Shown in pieces: positions 18,746 through 27,817 of a stretch of DNA of 64,000 nt. Origin of the DNA: Candidatus Thiodubiliella endoseptemdiera. GTDB taxonomy: Bacteria; Pseudomonadota; Gammaproteobacteria; PS1; Pseudothioglobaceae. The notes below the pieces were generated by a model, which saw nothing but the letters and a program-made list of their open reading frames with translations, was not told the DNA's origin and ran no database searches. The stretch's first letter is position 1; the number at the start of each line of letters is the position of its first letter. The translations under genes and the position numbers were made by a program. Location: assembly GCA_013416635.1 (NCBI GenBank), contig JACCHT010000001.1, positions 310,001-374,000 of the forward strand. Reading direction: 5' to 3'.

Positions 18746-18792
18746 GGAGAGATGCTGTTTTATATGTTTCATAAATTGTTCACAAGAGCTTC

Positions 18793-20157
18793 TTAATACT
18801 GAATGGCTTTTTCTAGGCGTTTAAGTGTGGTTGGCTTGCCAATCAGTTCGGCTACGGCATCAATATTACCTGCGTTACCATTGCCGCTCAATGCTAGGCG
18901 AAAGGGCTGCCCTACTTTGCCAAAACCAATTTCTAAGTCATTACAAACCTGCTTGATGCAACCTTTGATTTCATCAGCTTGCCAAGTGTCTAATACGCTG
19001 AGTTTTTCAAGCAATACCGCAAGTGGCTTGGTATCTTTAAATTGTTTGTCAGCAAGTTTTTTGTCAAAAGTGTCAAAGTCTTGATAGAACATTTTCAGTC
19101 CTGCTACCATTTCTACCAAGGTTTTTGAGCGTTGTTGCAATAGTGCAACGACTGATGCCAAATCAGCGCCTTGTTCGGTGGTTATTTTTTGATGGTTGAG
19201 GTGCCAGTCTAATTGTTGTATTAGATATTCGGGGGTGGCGTTTTTAATGTATTCTTGATTGAGCCACAGTAGTTTTTCTTCATTAAAACTTGCGGGGGCT
19301 TTGTTGATGTCTTTGAGGTCGAATAGTGAGACAATTTCTTCAAGTGAAAATATTTCTTGATCGCCATGTGACCAGCCTAAACGCACCAAATAATTCAGCA
19401 ATGCTTCGGGTAAAAATCCTGCATCTCTGTATGCCATCACGCTCACAGCACCGTGGCGTTTTGATAAACGCGCGCCGTCACTGCCGAGAATCATTGGTAA
19501 GTGTGCAAATTCGGGGAGTGTCCAATTGAGTGCTGTATATAGGTTAATTTGTCTTGGTGTGTTGTTAATATGGTCGTCGCCACGAATGACATGGGTGATT
19601 GCCATGTCGTGATCATCGACCACAACGGTTAAATTATAGGTCGGTGTGCCGTCGGTGCGGGCAATAATTAAATCGTCGATTTCTTGGTTGGCGATTGAGA
19701 TTTTACCTTTGACTGCATCTGCAAAAGTAACGACGCCTGCGATGGGGTTTTTAAAACGCACTACGCCTGAGGACAAGTTTTTATCCCGACAGCAGCCGTC
19801 ATACATTGCTTTTTCGCCTTTTGCCATCAGGTCTGCTCTTAGGGTGTCTAGGCGTTCTTTTGAGCAGGCGCAATAATAGGCTTTGTCTGTCGCTAGTAGT
19901 TGCTGAATCACTTCACCATAGCGCGCAAATCGTTCGGTTTGGTAGAATGGGCCTTCGTCATAATCAAGCCCGAGCCAGTTCATTCCGTCTAAAATCGCAT
20001 CAACGGAGGTTTGTGTTGAGCGCGCTCTGTCTGTGTCTTCAATCCGTAAGACAAAGTGTCCTTGTTGTTGTTTGGCATATGCCCAAGCAAATAGAGCGGT
20101 GCGTGCACCACCAATGTGTAAATAACCGGTCGGGGAGGGAGCAAATCGTGATTTCAT
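18793..20157 (-). CDS. gltX: Glutamyl-tRNA synthetase
   Basis: Class I aminoacyl-tRNA synthetase charging tRNA-Glu. 454 residues, close to family length. HIGH-type signature in FAPSPTGYLHIGGARTALFA (~residues 5-24) and KMSKS-type loop ARLSKRHGAVSV (~238-249). A Cys-rich zinc-like insert (YYCACSKERL followed by DGCCRDKN) lies at ~100-130. The C-terminal anticodon-binding helices are complete. It starts one base after the upstream Sel1 gene ends, suggesting co-transcription. Confidence 0.96.
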   Translation of the reverse strand: MKSRFAPSPTGYLHIGGARTALFAWAYAKQQQGHFVLRIEDTDRARSTQTSVDAILDGMNWLGLDYDEGPFYQTERFARYGEVIQQLLATDKAYYCACSKERLDTLRADLMAKGEKAMYDGCCRDKNLSSGVVRFKNPIAGVVTFADAVKGKISIANQEIDDLIIARTDGTPTYNLTVVVDDHDMAITHVIRGDDHINNTPRQINLYTALNWTLPEFAHLPMILGSDGARLSKRHGAVSVMAYRDAGFLPEALLNYLVRLGWSHGDQEIFSLEEIVSLFDLKDINKAPASFNEEKLLWLNQEYIKNATPEYLIQQLDWHLNHQKITTEQGADLASVVALLQQRSKTLVEMVAGLKMFYQDFDTFDKKLADKQFKDTKPLAVLLEKLSVLDTWQADEIKGCIKQVCNDLEIGFGKVGQPFRLALSGNGNAGNIDAVAELIGKPTTLKRLEKAIQY

Positions 20158-20607
20158 TTATACCTCCACCGCAGCTGCTTGGTCGTACCAATATTGGGTT
20201 TTTTCTAAATCTTTTGTTACTTCTTTGCCGTCTTCATATAGCATACCCAACGCATACATTGCCCCTGGTAAGCCAAATTTAGCGGCTTTTTCAAACCATT
20301 CAATTGCCTTGGTAATGTCTTTTTCAACACCTTCACCTGTCATATATGCCACAGCAATCATATGGTGTGCAAAAGCGTGTCCTTGTTTGGCAGCGTGAAC
20401 AAAATTCTCAAAACCCAGCGGTTGATTTTCCACCATGCCCAAGCCATTCATTTGCATCATTCCTAAACGCCACAGGCTTTCCGCACTACCTTGAGCAGCA
20501 AGTGGAGCTAATAACTGGTAAGCCATTGTAAAATTTTTAGAATCAAAGGCAGCTAAACCGCTAACTAAATCTGCACTAAATGCATCTGTTTCGTTGGTAT
20601 TTGACAT
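20158..20607 (-). CDS. Sel1-like repeat protein
   Basis: 149 residues with about three Sel1/TPR-like helical repeats: AESLWRLGMMQMNGLGMVEN, then AFAHHMIAVAYMTGEGVEKD, then GAMYALGMLYEDGKEVTKDL. Sel1 repeats mediate protein-protein contacts. No signal peptide is seen, so it is probably cytoplasmic. It directly abuts gltX downstream (stop at 20158, gltX start at 20157). The specific role is unknown. Confidence 0.85.
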   Translation of the reverse strand: MSNTNETDAFSADLVSGLAAFDSKNFTMAYQLLAPLAAQGSAESLWRLGMMQMNGLGMVENQPLGFENFVHAAKQGHAFAHHMIAVAYMTGEGVEKDITKAIEWFEKAAKFGLPGAMYALGMLYEDGKEVTKDLEKTQYWYDQAAAVEV

Positions 20608-20636
20608 AAATATTTTGTATTTTTAAAAGAGTGTAA

Positions 20637-20665
20637 TTTTACACGGTTATTGTTATAGGTATAAT
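20637..20665 (+). promoter_or_regulatory. Candidate promoter of the cell-wall operon
   Basis: A perfect TATAAT at 20660-20665 has TTTAAC 17 bp upstream (3 of 6 to consensus). It lies in the 92-bp divergent gap between the Sel1 gene and the 20700 gene, about 35 bp before the first start codon. Confidence 0.4.
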
Positions 20666-20699
20666 CAACCCTATTACATCGTTATCAAAGAATAGTTCC

Positions 20700-21062
20700 G
20701 TGGAATTTAATCAACAAGACAATCAACAAAATAGCATTATTTCCGTGAGCGATGAAACAATCTCATTGTCACATACAAGTCTTTCTACACCTTGTTTTGT
20801 CTCAACTAATTATCACACAGAAATGGTTGAAATGACATTAAAACAGCTAGATAAAATGACGCTATTTCCTCTTGTTTCAAAAGATGATATTGATATATTG
20901 ATTGTTGGCACAGGAGCAGCAGGTCAATTTTTAAACCCACAACAGCAAGTGGCTATTCAACAAATGGGGATTGGTGTTGAAACCATGAGCACTGATTCTG
21001 CTTGCCGCAGTTTTAACTTATTATTGTCCGATGTTAGGCGTGTTGGATTATTATTATTATGA
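20700..21062 (+). CDS. Mth938-like domain protein (DUF498/NDUFAF3 family)
   Basis: 120-residue protein of the Mth938/Xcc1710-like family. The core IDILIVGTGAAGQFLNPQQQ (~residues 64-83), GIGVETMSTDSACRSFNLLL and final VRRVGLLLL match that fold. Start is GTG at 20700, giving family length; an ATG inside the gene would remove the first strands. The biochemical function of bacterial members is not established. It overlaps rodA by 4 bp (ATGA) and opens the cell-wall operon. Confidence 0.85.
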   Translation: MEFNQQDNQQNSIISVSDETISLSHTSLSTPCFVSTNYHTEMVEMTLKQLDKMTLFPLVSKDDIDILIVGTGAAGQFLNPQQQVAIQQMGIGVETMSTDSACRSFNLLLSDVRRVGLLLL

Positions 21063-22189
21063 CACAGATTGATAAATTACGCCATTATTGGCATTATTTC
21101 AAAATGGATACACCGTTGTTTTTAATGTTGATGGGAATTAGTATTTTTGGATTAACGATACTTTATAGTGCCTCTGCTGAATCAATCTTTTTAGTTTATA
21201 AGCAAATGTTACATTTTATCTTTGCTATCGGCGTGATGTTGATTATTGCACAGATACCTCCCCGTGTCTTTAGGCGTTATTCCCCGTATTTAATGTTACT
21301 TGGTATCTTTTTATTGTTGTTAGTCTTGCTCTTTGGTTCCAGTAGTGGTGGCGCTCAACGCTGGCTAGATTTAGGTCTGATACGCTTTCAGCCATCAGAA
21401 TTAATGAAAGTCATTGTGCCGATTGCGATTGCCTCCATTCTGAGTGAAAAAACTCTGCCACCACAGCCTATATCGATTTTTACTTCATTGGCTGCAATTA
21501 TTGTGATTGTTTTATTGATTGCCAAACAGCCTGATTTAGGCACTTCATTACTCATCGGTGCAAGCGGGGGGTATGTGTTGCTTTTCTCAGGTGTTCGCAT
21601 TCAAATTCTACGCAATAGTTGGCTCAATTTCGGTGTCATCAGCGCAGGTAGTCTTGGTGGTGGATATATCGCTTGGAATTATTTGCTAATGGCGTATCAA
21701 AAGAAACGCATTATGACAATGATTGACCCTACACTTGACCCGCTCGGTGCGGGGTATCACATCCTACAATCTAAGATTGCCATCGGTTCTGGTGGTTTAT
21801 TTGGTAAAGGTATTGAACAAGGCTCTCAGGCGCAACTCAATTTTTTACCTGAGCACACAACTGACTTTATTTTTGCTGTAATTGCAGAAGAATTAGGCTT
21901 TATTGGTGTGTTATTATTACTGTGCTTTTATGGTTTAATTATTTGGCGTTGTTTTGTCATTTCTATTGAATCAGAAGACACTTTTTCCAAATTACTAGGT
22001 GCCAGTTTGACGCTGATTTTCTTTACTTATGTGTTCGTTAATATCGGTATGGTTTCAGGCCTATTACCTGTTGTTGGTGTCCCATTGCCACTAATTAGCT
22101 ATGGTGGCTCATCGTTAATTACACTATTTGCTAGTTTTGGCATTATTATGTCAATCCGAAAACACAAAATCCCAGGCTATTTATCATGA
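21059..22189 (+). CDS. rodA: Peptidoglycan polymerase RodA (SEDS family)
   Basis: Integral membrane glycosyltransferase that polymerises glycan strands for rod elongation with PBP2. 376 residues with about ten hydrophobic spans. SEDS signatures: GAQRWLDLGLIRFQPSELMK (~100-119), AKQPDLGTSL, GAGYHILQSKIAIGSGGLFGKG, FLPEHTTDFIFAVIAEELGF and the C-terminal PVVGVPLPLISYGGSSLI. Position next to mltB and dacA favours RodA over FtsW. It overlaps genes on both sides by 4 bp. The usual adjacent PBP2 gene (mrdA) is not present in this window. Confidence 0.95.
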   Translation: MTQIDKLRHYWHYFKMDTPLFLMLMGISIFGLTILYSASAESIFLVYKQMLHFIFAIGVMLIIAQIPPRVFRRYSPYLMLLGIFLLLLVLLFGSSSGGAQRWLDLGLIRFQPSELMKVIVPIAIASILSEKTLPPQPISIFTSLAAIIVIVLLIAKQPDLGTSLLIGASGGYVLLFSGVRIQILRNSWLNFGVISAGSLGGGYIAWNYLLMAYQKKRIMTMIDPTLDPLGAGYHILQSKIAIGSGGLFGKGIEQGSQAQLNFLPEHTTDFIFAVIAEELGFIGVLLLLCFYGLIIWRCFVISIESEDTFSKLLGASLTLIFFTYVFVNIGMVSGLLPVVGVPLPLISYGGSSLITLFASFGIIMSIRKHKIPGYLS

Positions 22190-23184
22190 GATTTTTTACA
22201 CTTACCCTATTGCTGATATCGTCATTGGTTTCTGCCAAAATAGTCCCAGCAACCTATTTTAAAACCACGCAAAATTTTATTGATAAAATGGTAAAAAAGC
22301 ACGATTTTAATCGTGATGAATTACTCACTATTTTTGCTACCGTTAAATTTAAAATTACCGATAAATCTATTAAAAAGAAAAAGAAAGACAAAAAGAAATA
22401 TGTGAAAAAACCACCAATGGCATGGGACAAGTATAGAGGCTTATTTCTCACCGAAGCACGCATCAACAATGGGGTGAAATTTTGGCAAGACAACTTAGCA
22501 ACACTCAAGCGTGCTGAGAAGACTTACAATGTCCCTGCTGAGATTATCGTGGCTATTTTAGGCATAGAAACCAGTTATGGCGCCAAAAAAGGCACGCACC
22601 CCACTTTCAAAACACTCACCATACGCGCCTTTACCAATTATCGACGACAGCGTTTTTATCGTAATGAGTTGGAAAACTTTTTATTGATGTCACGCGAAAA
22701 TGCTATTGCTCCTTTGTCTATCAAAGGCTCATATGCAGGAGCAATGGGCTATACACAATTTATTGCCAGTTCTTATCGTCACTATGCGGTGGATTTTGAC
22801 CACGATGGCGTGGTAGATTTATTTTCTTCCCCAGCCGATGCTATTGGTTCAATTGCCAATTATTTTGACAAGCATCATTGGCACGATTTTGGTGAAATCG
22901 CTCGCCCTATCTCACTACATACCGAGCAACTTCAACACGCCAAGCGTGCCAATTCCAAGCCAAAAATGACTGCAAAGTATTGGCGTAAGCAAGGTTTTGA
23001 TATTGATACTGATATTAATAATAAAACAAAATTAGCCTTTGTTCGTCTACCACAAAAAAAAATTGACGAAAATTGGCTCACTTTTTGGAATTTTTATGTG
23101 CTAACCCGTTATAATCACGACAATAGATATGCAATGGCGGCCTACCATCTCTCAGAAAAAATAAAACAACAATTTAACCAATAA
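22186..23184 (+). CDS. mltB: Lytic murein transglycosylase B
   Basis: Cleaves glycan strands with 1,6-anhydro product formation; feeds peptidoglycan recycling. 332 residues. N-terminal signal sequence MRFFTLTLLLISSLVSA with no lipobox cysteine, so probably periplasmic rather than lipid-anchored. Catalytic Glu is in VAILGIETSYGAKKGTHPTF (~residue 125). KGSYAGAMGYTQFIASSYRH and AIGSIANYF are family hallmarks. A very basic Lys run (KKKKKDKKKYVKK) sits near residue 65. The start overlaps the rodA stop (ATGA). Confidence 0.94.
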   Translation: MRFFTLTLLLISSLVSAKIVPATYFKTTQNFIDKMVKKHDFNRDELLTIFATVKFKITDKSIKKKKKDKKKYVKKPPMAWDKYRGLFLTEARINNGVKFWQDNLATLKRAEKTYNVPAEIIVAILGIETSYGAKKGTHPTFKTLTIRAFTNYRRQRFYRNELENFLLMSRENAIAPLSIKGSYAGAMGYTQFIASSYRHYAVDFDHDGVVDLFSSPADAIGSIANYFDKHHWHDFGEIARPISLHTEQLQHAKRANSKPKMTAKYWRKQGFDIDTDINNKTKLAFVRLPQKKIDENWLTFWNFYVLTRYNHDNRYAMAAYHLSEKIKQQFNQ

Positions 23185-23199
23185 ACAAAATAAAAAATT

Positions 23200-24330
23200 A
23201 TGCAATATCAATCACTTACTAAAAAATTAATTTTCACCTTTGGTGTTTTATCACTCAATGTACAAGCAGCGATTTTTATCACCCCTAAAGCCCCTTCAAT
23301 TAATGCAGCAGCCTATATCGTCTTAGACCATGACTCAGGTGTGGTTATTGCCTCAAATAAAGCCAATGTGGAACGCTCGCCTGCAAGTTTGACTAAATTA
23401 ATGACGGCTTATGTGGTTTTTCAACTGATTAATGATGGCAGAGCTAATCTAAAAGACGATGTAAGAATCAGTAAAAAGGCATGGAAAACAGGAGGTTCAA
23501 AAAGTTTCGTTGAAGTTGGTAAAACTATCAAATTAAAGACCTTACTTCAAGGCATGATTATCCAATCAGGCAATGATTCAGCTGTAGCATTGGCCGAGCA
23601 TATCGCTGGGACTGAAGGCACATTTGCTACCTATATGAATGAATATGCCAAAGAATTAGGGATGAATAACACCAATTTTGAAAACGCCTCAGGCCTACCA
23701 AACGCAGCACAGCACACCACCGCTGCCGATATGGCAAAATTAGCTTCGGCAACTATTCGAGACTTTCCACAGTTTTATTCTTGGTATTCGCAAAAAGAAT
23801 TTACTTACCACGGCATCAAACAGCGTAATCGTAACAAATTACTTTGGTCTGACCATACGGTAGATGGATTGAAAACTGGCCACACCGAAAGAGCAGGATA
23901 TAATCTTGTTGCCAGTGCCAAACGCGTTGATGATATGCGCTTGATTTCTGTGGTGCTTGGTTCAACAGGTACACAAGCCAGAACTGAACAAACGCAAACT
24001 ATTTTAGATTATGCTTTCCGTTTCTTTGAAACCAAAAAAATTAGCAAAATCAACAATGTAATTCCTATTCCCGGATCAACTAAAGAAGAAATCAAAGTCG
24101 GTTTTAATAGCCCACAAGCCATCACTTTACCTCGTGGACAATACAGATTGTCACAACAAGCCATTGAACTAAATGGCAATCTATCCGCACCAATCAACAA
24201 AGGTGATAATATCGGTCATCTTGTGCTTAGATTTGAAGGCAATGAGTTAGTAAGATTACCTATCGTTGCATTAGAAGATGCACCTGAATCAGGTTTCTTT
24301 TCTCGACTATTAGACAGCATTGGATTGTAA
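23200..24330 (+). CDS. dacA: D-alanyl-D-alanine carboxypeptidase (PBP5/6 type)
   Basis: Periplasmic penicillin-binding protein trimming the terminal D-Ala of stem peptides. 376 residues. Signal sequence KLIFTFGVLSLNVQAA at the N-terminus. Active-site motifs SxxK in SPASLTKLMTAYV, SGN in IQSGNDSAVALAEHIAG and KTG in VDGLKTGHTERAGYNLVASA. The C-terminal PBP5 domain and a terminal amphipathic segment (ESGFFSRLLDSIGL) suggest membrane-surface anchoring. It lies 15 bp after mltB in the same operon and 11 bp before dat. Confidence 0.95.
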   Translation: MQYQSLTKKLIFTFGVLSLNVQAAIFITPKAPSINAAAYIVLDHDSGVVIASNKANVERSPASLTKLMTAYVVFQLINDGRANLKDDVRISKKAWKTGGSKSFVEVGKTIKLKTLLQGMIIQSGNDSAVALAEHIAGTEGTFATYMNEYAKELGMNNTNFENASGLPNAAQHTTAADMAKLASATIRDFPQFYSWYSQKEFTYHGIKQRNRNKLLWSDHTVDGLKTGHTERAGYNLVASAKRVDDMRLISVVLGSTGTQARTEQTQTILDYAFRFFETKKISKINNVIPIPGSTKEEIKVGFNSPQAITLPRGQYRLSQQAIELNGNLSAPINKGDNIGHLVLRFEGNELVRLPIVALEDAPESGFFSRLLDSIGL

Positions 24331-24341
24331 TAACGCACTCA

Positions 24342-25175
24342 ATGGTCTATCTTAACGGCAATTTTATTGCAAAAAATAAGGCCTCTATTCCCGTTATGGA
24401 TAGAGGCTTTTTATTTGGTGATGGTGTGTATGAAGTCATTCCCGTTTATCAAGGCAAAATATTCCGTTTAAGTGCACACCTAAAACGCCTGCAAAAAAGT
24501 TTAGATTCTGTCAAAATCCCCAACCCACATATTGAAAATGAGTGGTTAGCAATTTTCAATCAATTACTCACCTATGCTGAAACAGGCAACCAGTCGCTCT
24601 ATCTTCAAATTACTCGGGGGGTTGATATATGTAGAAAACACAGTTTTGATGTGCTGACACCAACTGTTTATATTGAAGCAAATCCATTAATACCAAAAAC
24701 TAAGCAGATGTTAGAACAGGGTTTCAGCGCTATTACTCAGTCAGATATTCGCTGGTCTCGATGCGACATCAAAGCCACTTCTCTGCTGGCAAATACATTA
24801 TACGCACAAACTGCCAAAGAGCATCAAGTCGAAGAAGTGATTTTACACCGTGAGACCATTATTACCGAAGGTGCAACTTCCAATGTTTTTATGCTTAAAA
24901 ATGGCACTTTACACACGCACCCAACAGGGGTAAATATCCTTTCAGGTATCACTCGTGATTTGGCATTAGAAAGTGCGCAAGCCTGTGATTTAACTATTGA
25001 AGAATCAAGTTTTAATATTGATGCATTAATCAATGCCGATGAAGTGTGGATTTCCAGTTCCACTCGTGAAATTATGCCCATCACTCAGATAAACGGGCAA
25101 ACTGTGAATGATGGCAAAGTTGGGCAATATTGGGCGTGCGTTTATACCCATTATCAGAGGTTGAAAAATGACTGA
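24342..25175 (+). CDS. dat: D-amino acid aminotransferase (class IV)
   Basis: PLP-dependent interconversion of D-amino acids and 2-oxo acids; with dacA beside it, probably D-Ala/D-Glu balance for the wall. 277 residues. N-terminal VMDRGFLFGDGVYEVIPVYQ, PLP lysine in DIKATSLLANTLYAQTA (~residue 145), TEGATSNVFMLKNGTLHTHP, NILSGITRD and VWISSSTREIMPIT. Branched-chain aminotransferases share this fold, but the rodA-mltB-dacA-dat order and motif pattern favour D-amino acid specificity. It overlaps the next gene by 8 bp. Confidence 0.88.
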   Translation: MVYLNGNFIAKNKASIPVMDRGFLFGDGVYEVIPVYQGKIFRLSAHLKRLQKSLDSVKIPNPHIENEWLAIFNQLLTYAETGNQSLYLQITRGVDICRKHSFDVLTPTVYIEANPLIPKTKQMLEQGFSAITQSDIRWSRCDIKATSLLANTLYAQTAKEHQVEEVILHRETIITEGATSNVFMLKNGTLHTHPTGVNILSGITRDLALESAQACDLTIEESSFNIDALINADEVWISSSTREIMPITQINGQTVNDGKVGQYWACVYTHYQRLKND

Positions 25176-26097
25176 TAAACGACTTGATGCACTCACTGAT
25201 TGGCTAGAAACTTTCTTTGGTGATGAAAATTTTGTAATTAATAGCACCAGTGATGACGCAAGTTTCCGCCGTTATTTTAGAGTGGAACGCGAAAATAATA
25301 CCTTTATTGCAATGGATGCGCCACCTGAAAAAGAAGACAGCAAAGCCTTCATTAAAATTTCGGCAATGTTGCGAGTTAATAATGTTCACGCACCGAAAAT
25401 TATTGAAGCCAATTTAATGCAAGGATTTTTACTGATTGAAGACTTGGGAAATCTGACTTTTCTAAAAGCACTAAGCAAAGAAAAATTGATTACTTTGTAT
25501 AAAAAAGCCATTGATGAGCTCATCAAAATGCAAGCAATTGATTGTTATAATGACTTGCCTTTATATGACGATACCTTATTAAAAAAGGAAATGCAATTAT
25601 TAATTGATTGGTATTTACCAAAGGACATCAGCGATAAACAGCAACAGCAATTAACCGATATTTTCCAAATACTGAGCAACAACGCACTCAATTCACCACA
25701 AGTTTTTGTCCATCGTGATTATCATGCGCGCAATATGATGATGCTTGACGGCGAAGTTACTGTAATTGACTTTCAAGATGCAGTCATCGGCTCAAATACC
25801 TATGACTTGTGTTCATTATTAAAAGATGCTTACCTTCAATTAGAGCCTATTGAAATTAAAATTCTCTTGCAATATTATCACCAGCAAACAAATAGTGAAA
25901 TTAAATTTTCCAAATTTAAAAAGCAATTTGAATTAATGGGCTTACAACGACACTTAAAAATCTTAGGTATTTTTAAACGCTTGTCCCTTCGTGACGGTAA
26001 AAATCAATATTTAGACGACATACCTTTGGTTAAAAAATATGTGCTACAAATTGCCAATAAATACTCAGAGTTTGCCTTACTCAAGGAGATTTTATGA
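25168..26097 (+). CDS. amgK: N-acetylmuramate/N-acetylglucosamine kinase AmgK
   Basis: Aminoglycoside-phosphotransferase-fold sugar kinase that phosphorylates the anomeric carbon of MurNAc, feeding MurU in the recycling route that bypasses de novo UDP-MurNAc synthesis. 309 residues. DDASFRRYFRVER near the N-terminus, catalytic FVHRDYHARNMMML (~residue 185) and Mg-binding VIDFQDAVIGSNTYDLCSLL (~200-220). Assignment is strengthened by the 4-bp overlap with murU. Other APH-fold kinases look similar, so it depends partly on context. Confidence 0.9.
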   Translation: MTDKRLDALTDWLETFFGDENFVINSTSDDASFRRYFRVERENNTFIAMDAPPEKEDSKAFIKISAMLRVNNVHAPKIIEANLMQGFLLIEDLGNLTFLKALSKEKLITLYKKAIDELIKMQAIDCYNDLPLYDDTLLKKEMQLLIDWYLPKDISDKQQQQLTDIFQILSNNALNSPQVFVHRDYHARNMMMLDGEVTVIDFQDAVIGSNTYDLCSLLKDAYLQLEPIEIKILLQYYHQQTNSEIKFSKFKKQFELMGLQRHLKILGIFKRLSLRDGKNQYLDDIPLVKKYVLQIANKYSEFALLKEIL

Positions 26098-26750
26098 AAG
26101 CAATCATTCTCGCTGCTGGCAGAGGAAAGCGTATGATGCCACTCACCAAAAATACGCCAAAACCCCTACTTAAAGTACACGGAAGACCCTTAATTGAGTA
26201 CACCATAAACCGCCTAAAAAAAGCAGGTATTATAGACATTGTCATTAATACCGCTTATCTCGGTGAACAAATTCAAACACACCTAGGCAATGGCAATCAA
26301 TTCAATGTCAATATTCAATACAGTTTCGAAGAAACCGCCTTAGAAACTGCTGGCGGCATCATTCAAGCATTACCCTTATTAGGCAACACCTCTTTTATGG
26401 CAATTAATGCCGATGTATTCTGCGACCTGGACCTATCCACTCTCATTCTCCCTGATAACTCATTGGCACATTTAGCATTAATCAACAACCCAAAACACAA
26501 CCCCAATGGCGATTTTTCCTTAAACGGTAATCAAATTATCCCCGCACAACAACAAACTTACACTTTTTCAGGTATCGGCATTTATCACCCTAATTTTTTC
26601 ACATCATACCGACAAAGCGAGCAAAAATTACCTCTCATCACTCTATTTAAAGAAGCTATAAATAACCAAAAAATCACTGGTGAACATTGTCAATGCAACT
26701 GGCAAGATATCGGCACACCTAAACGCCTTGAATTAATTAATAAGTGCTAA
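26094..26750 (+). CDS. murU: N-acetylmuramate-1-phosphate uridylyltransferase MurU
   Basis: Nucleotidyltransferase forming UDP-MurNAc from MurNAc-1-P. 218 residues. Signature loop ILAAGRGKRMMPLTKNTPKP (~residues 5-24), LETAGGIIQALPLLG, metal-binding INADVFCDLDL, and the terminal NWQDIGTPKRLELINK. Last gene of the seven-gene operon. Together with amgK, mltB and dacA it closes a local wall-turnover and recycling loop. Confidence 0.91.
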   Translation: MKAIILAAGRGKRMMPLTKNTPKPLLKVHGRPLIEYTINRLKKAGIIDIVINTAYLGEQIQTHLGNGNQFNVNIQYSFEETALETAGGIIQALPLLGNTSFMAINADVFCDLDLSTLILPDNSLAHLALINNPKHNPNGDFSLNGNQIIPAQQQTYTFSGIGIYHPNFFTSYRQSEQKLPLITLFKEAINNQKITGEHCQCNWQDIGTPKRLELINKC

Positions 26751-26781
26751 AACACTTTCATTTTTGAGTAAAATCATTCTT

Positions 26782-26890
26782 GGTAGTGTTGAGGGTGCAC
26801 TGACAATGAATGATTATAAACTCCGCCAGGTCCGGAAGGAAGCAACGGTAATAATTTTTTCAGGTGTTGGCTGTTATTCTCGGCACTGCC
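26782..26890 (+). ncRNA. ffs: 4.5S signal recognition particle RNA
   Basis: The conserved SRP domain IV core is present: CCAGGTCCGGAAGGAAGCAA (26826-26845), with the GGAA tetraloop and asymmetric loop. Outer arms pair at the ends (GGTAGTG near 26782 with CACTGCC ending 26890, one G-U). Length ~109 nt matches the small bacterial form. It sits just before dnaX, as in several gammaproteobacteria. Ends are estimated to within a few bases. Confidence 0.9.
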
Positions 26891-26914
26891 ACTTTTAAAT
26901 TTAATGAATCTAAC

Positions 26915-27817
26915 ATGAGCGAACCTTATCAAGTTTTAGCACGCAAATACCGTCCCCGCACCTTTGGTGAAATGGTTGGTCAATCGCACACAACTAAAAC
27001 TTTGATCAATGCACTTGATGCGGATAATTTACACCACGGATTCCTATTTACAGGCACGCGTGGTGTCGGCAAAACCACTATTGCTAGAATTTTTGCCAAA
27101 TCCATCAACTGTGAAAGCGGTGTTAGTTCTACCCCTTGTGGCACTTGCCCAACTTGTATTGAAATCGACAGTGGGCAATCCATTGACCTTATTGAACTCG
27201 ACGCTGCCTCGCATACAGGCGTTGACAATATGCGTGATATTTTGGAAAATGCTCAGTATATGCCGACCAAAAATCGCTATAAAATTTACTTGATTGATGA
27301 GGTGCATATGCTCTCAAAAAGCAGTTTTAATGCACTGCTTAAAACCCTTGAAGAGCCACCAGAACACATTAAGTTTTTACTCGCAACTACTGACCCACAA
27401 AAAGTCCCAGTAACCGTACTTTCTCGCTGCTTGCAGTTTACCTTGCAAAAATTAACCCACGAAGAAATTCTCGGGCAATTAAAATTCATTATGGACACCG
27501 AGGGTTTCAAATATGAAGAATTAGCCCTTGGTCAAATCGCTGATTTTGGCAACGGATCTATGCGTGACGCCCTGAGTTTACTTGACCAATCTATCTCGTA
27601 TGGCAATGGCAGTGTAATGGTAGCAGACATTAAAGCCATGCTTGGCTTAGTCGCTCACGACGATATTATCACTTTGGCAAAACACCTGATTAATCAAGAT
27701 GCTAAAGCCTGTATTAGTTTTGTGAAAGAATTGTCGCACAAAGGTGAAAACTTAACGCAGGCACTCAAAGATTTAAGCGCCCTATTCCATCAAATCTCTA
27801 TCACTCCAAATTATTGA
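26915..27817 (+). CDS. dnaX: DNA polymerase III tau/gamma subunit, N-terminal readable part
   Basis: Clamp-loader ATPase. Start at ATG 26915 (MSEPYQVLARKYRPRTFGEM); the upstream in-frame ATG 26864 lies within the 4.5S RNA. Walker A is GTRGVGKTTIARIFAKSINC. Zinc cysteines are in CESGVSSTPCGTCPTC. DEAD-like box LIDEVHMLSKSSFNALLKTL, and sensor region FLLATTDPQKVPVTVLSRC. The frame stops at 27817, soon after SALFHQISI, whereas homology continues in other frames to 28470. The ~300 residues roughly cover ATPase domains I-II and part of III. Confidence 0.92.
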   Translation: MSEPYQVLARKYRPRTFGEMVGQSHTTKTLINALDADNLHHGFLFTGTRGVGKTTIARIFAKSINCESGVSSTPCGTCPTCIEIDSGQSIDLIELDAASHTGVDNMRDILENAQYMPTKNRYKIYLIDEVHMLSKSSFNALLKTLEEPPEHIKFLLATTDPQKVPVTVLSRCLQFTLQKLTHEEILGQLKFIMDTEGFKYEELALGQIADFGNGSMRDALSLLDQSISYGNGSVMVADIKAMLGLVAHDDIITLAKHLINQDAKACISFVKELSHKGENLTQALKDLSALFHQISITPNY

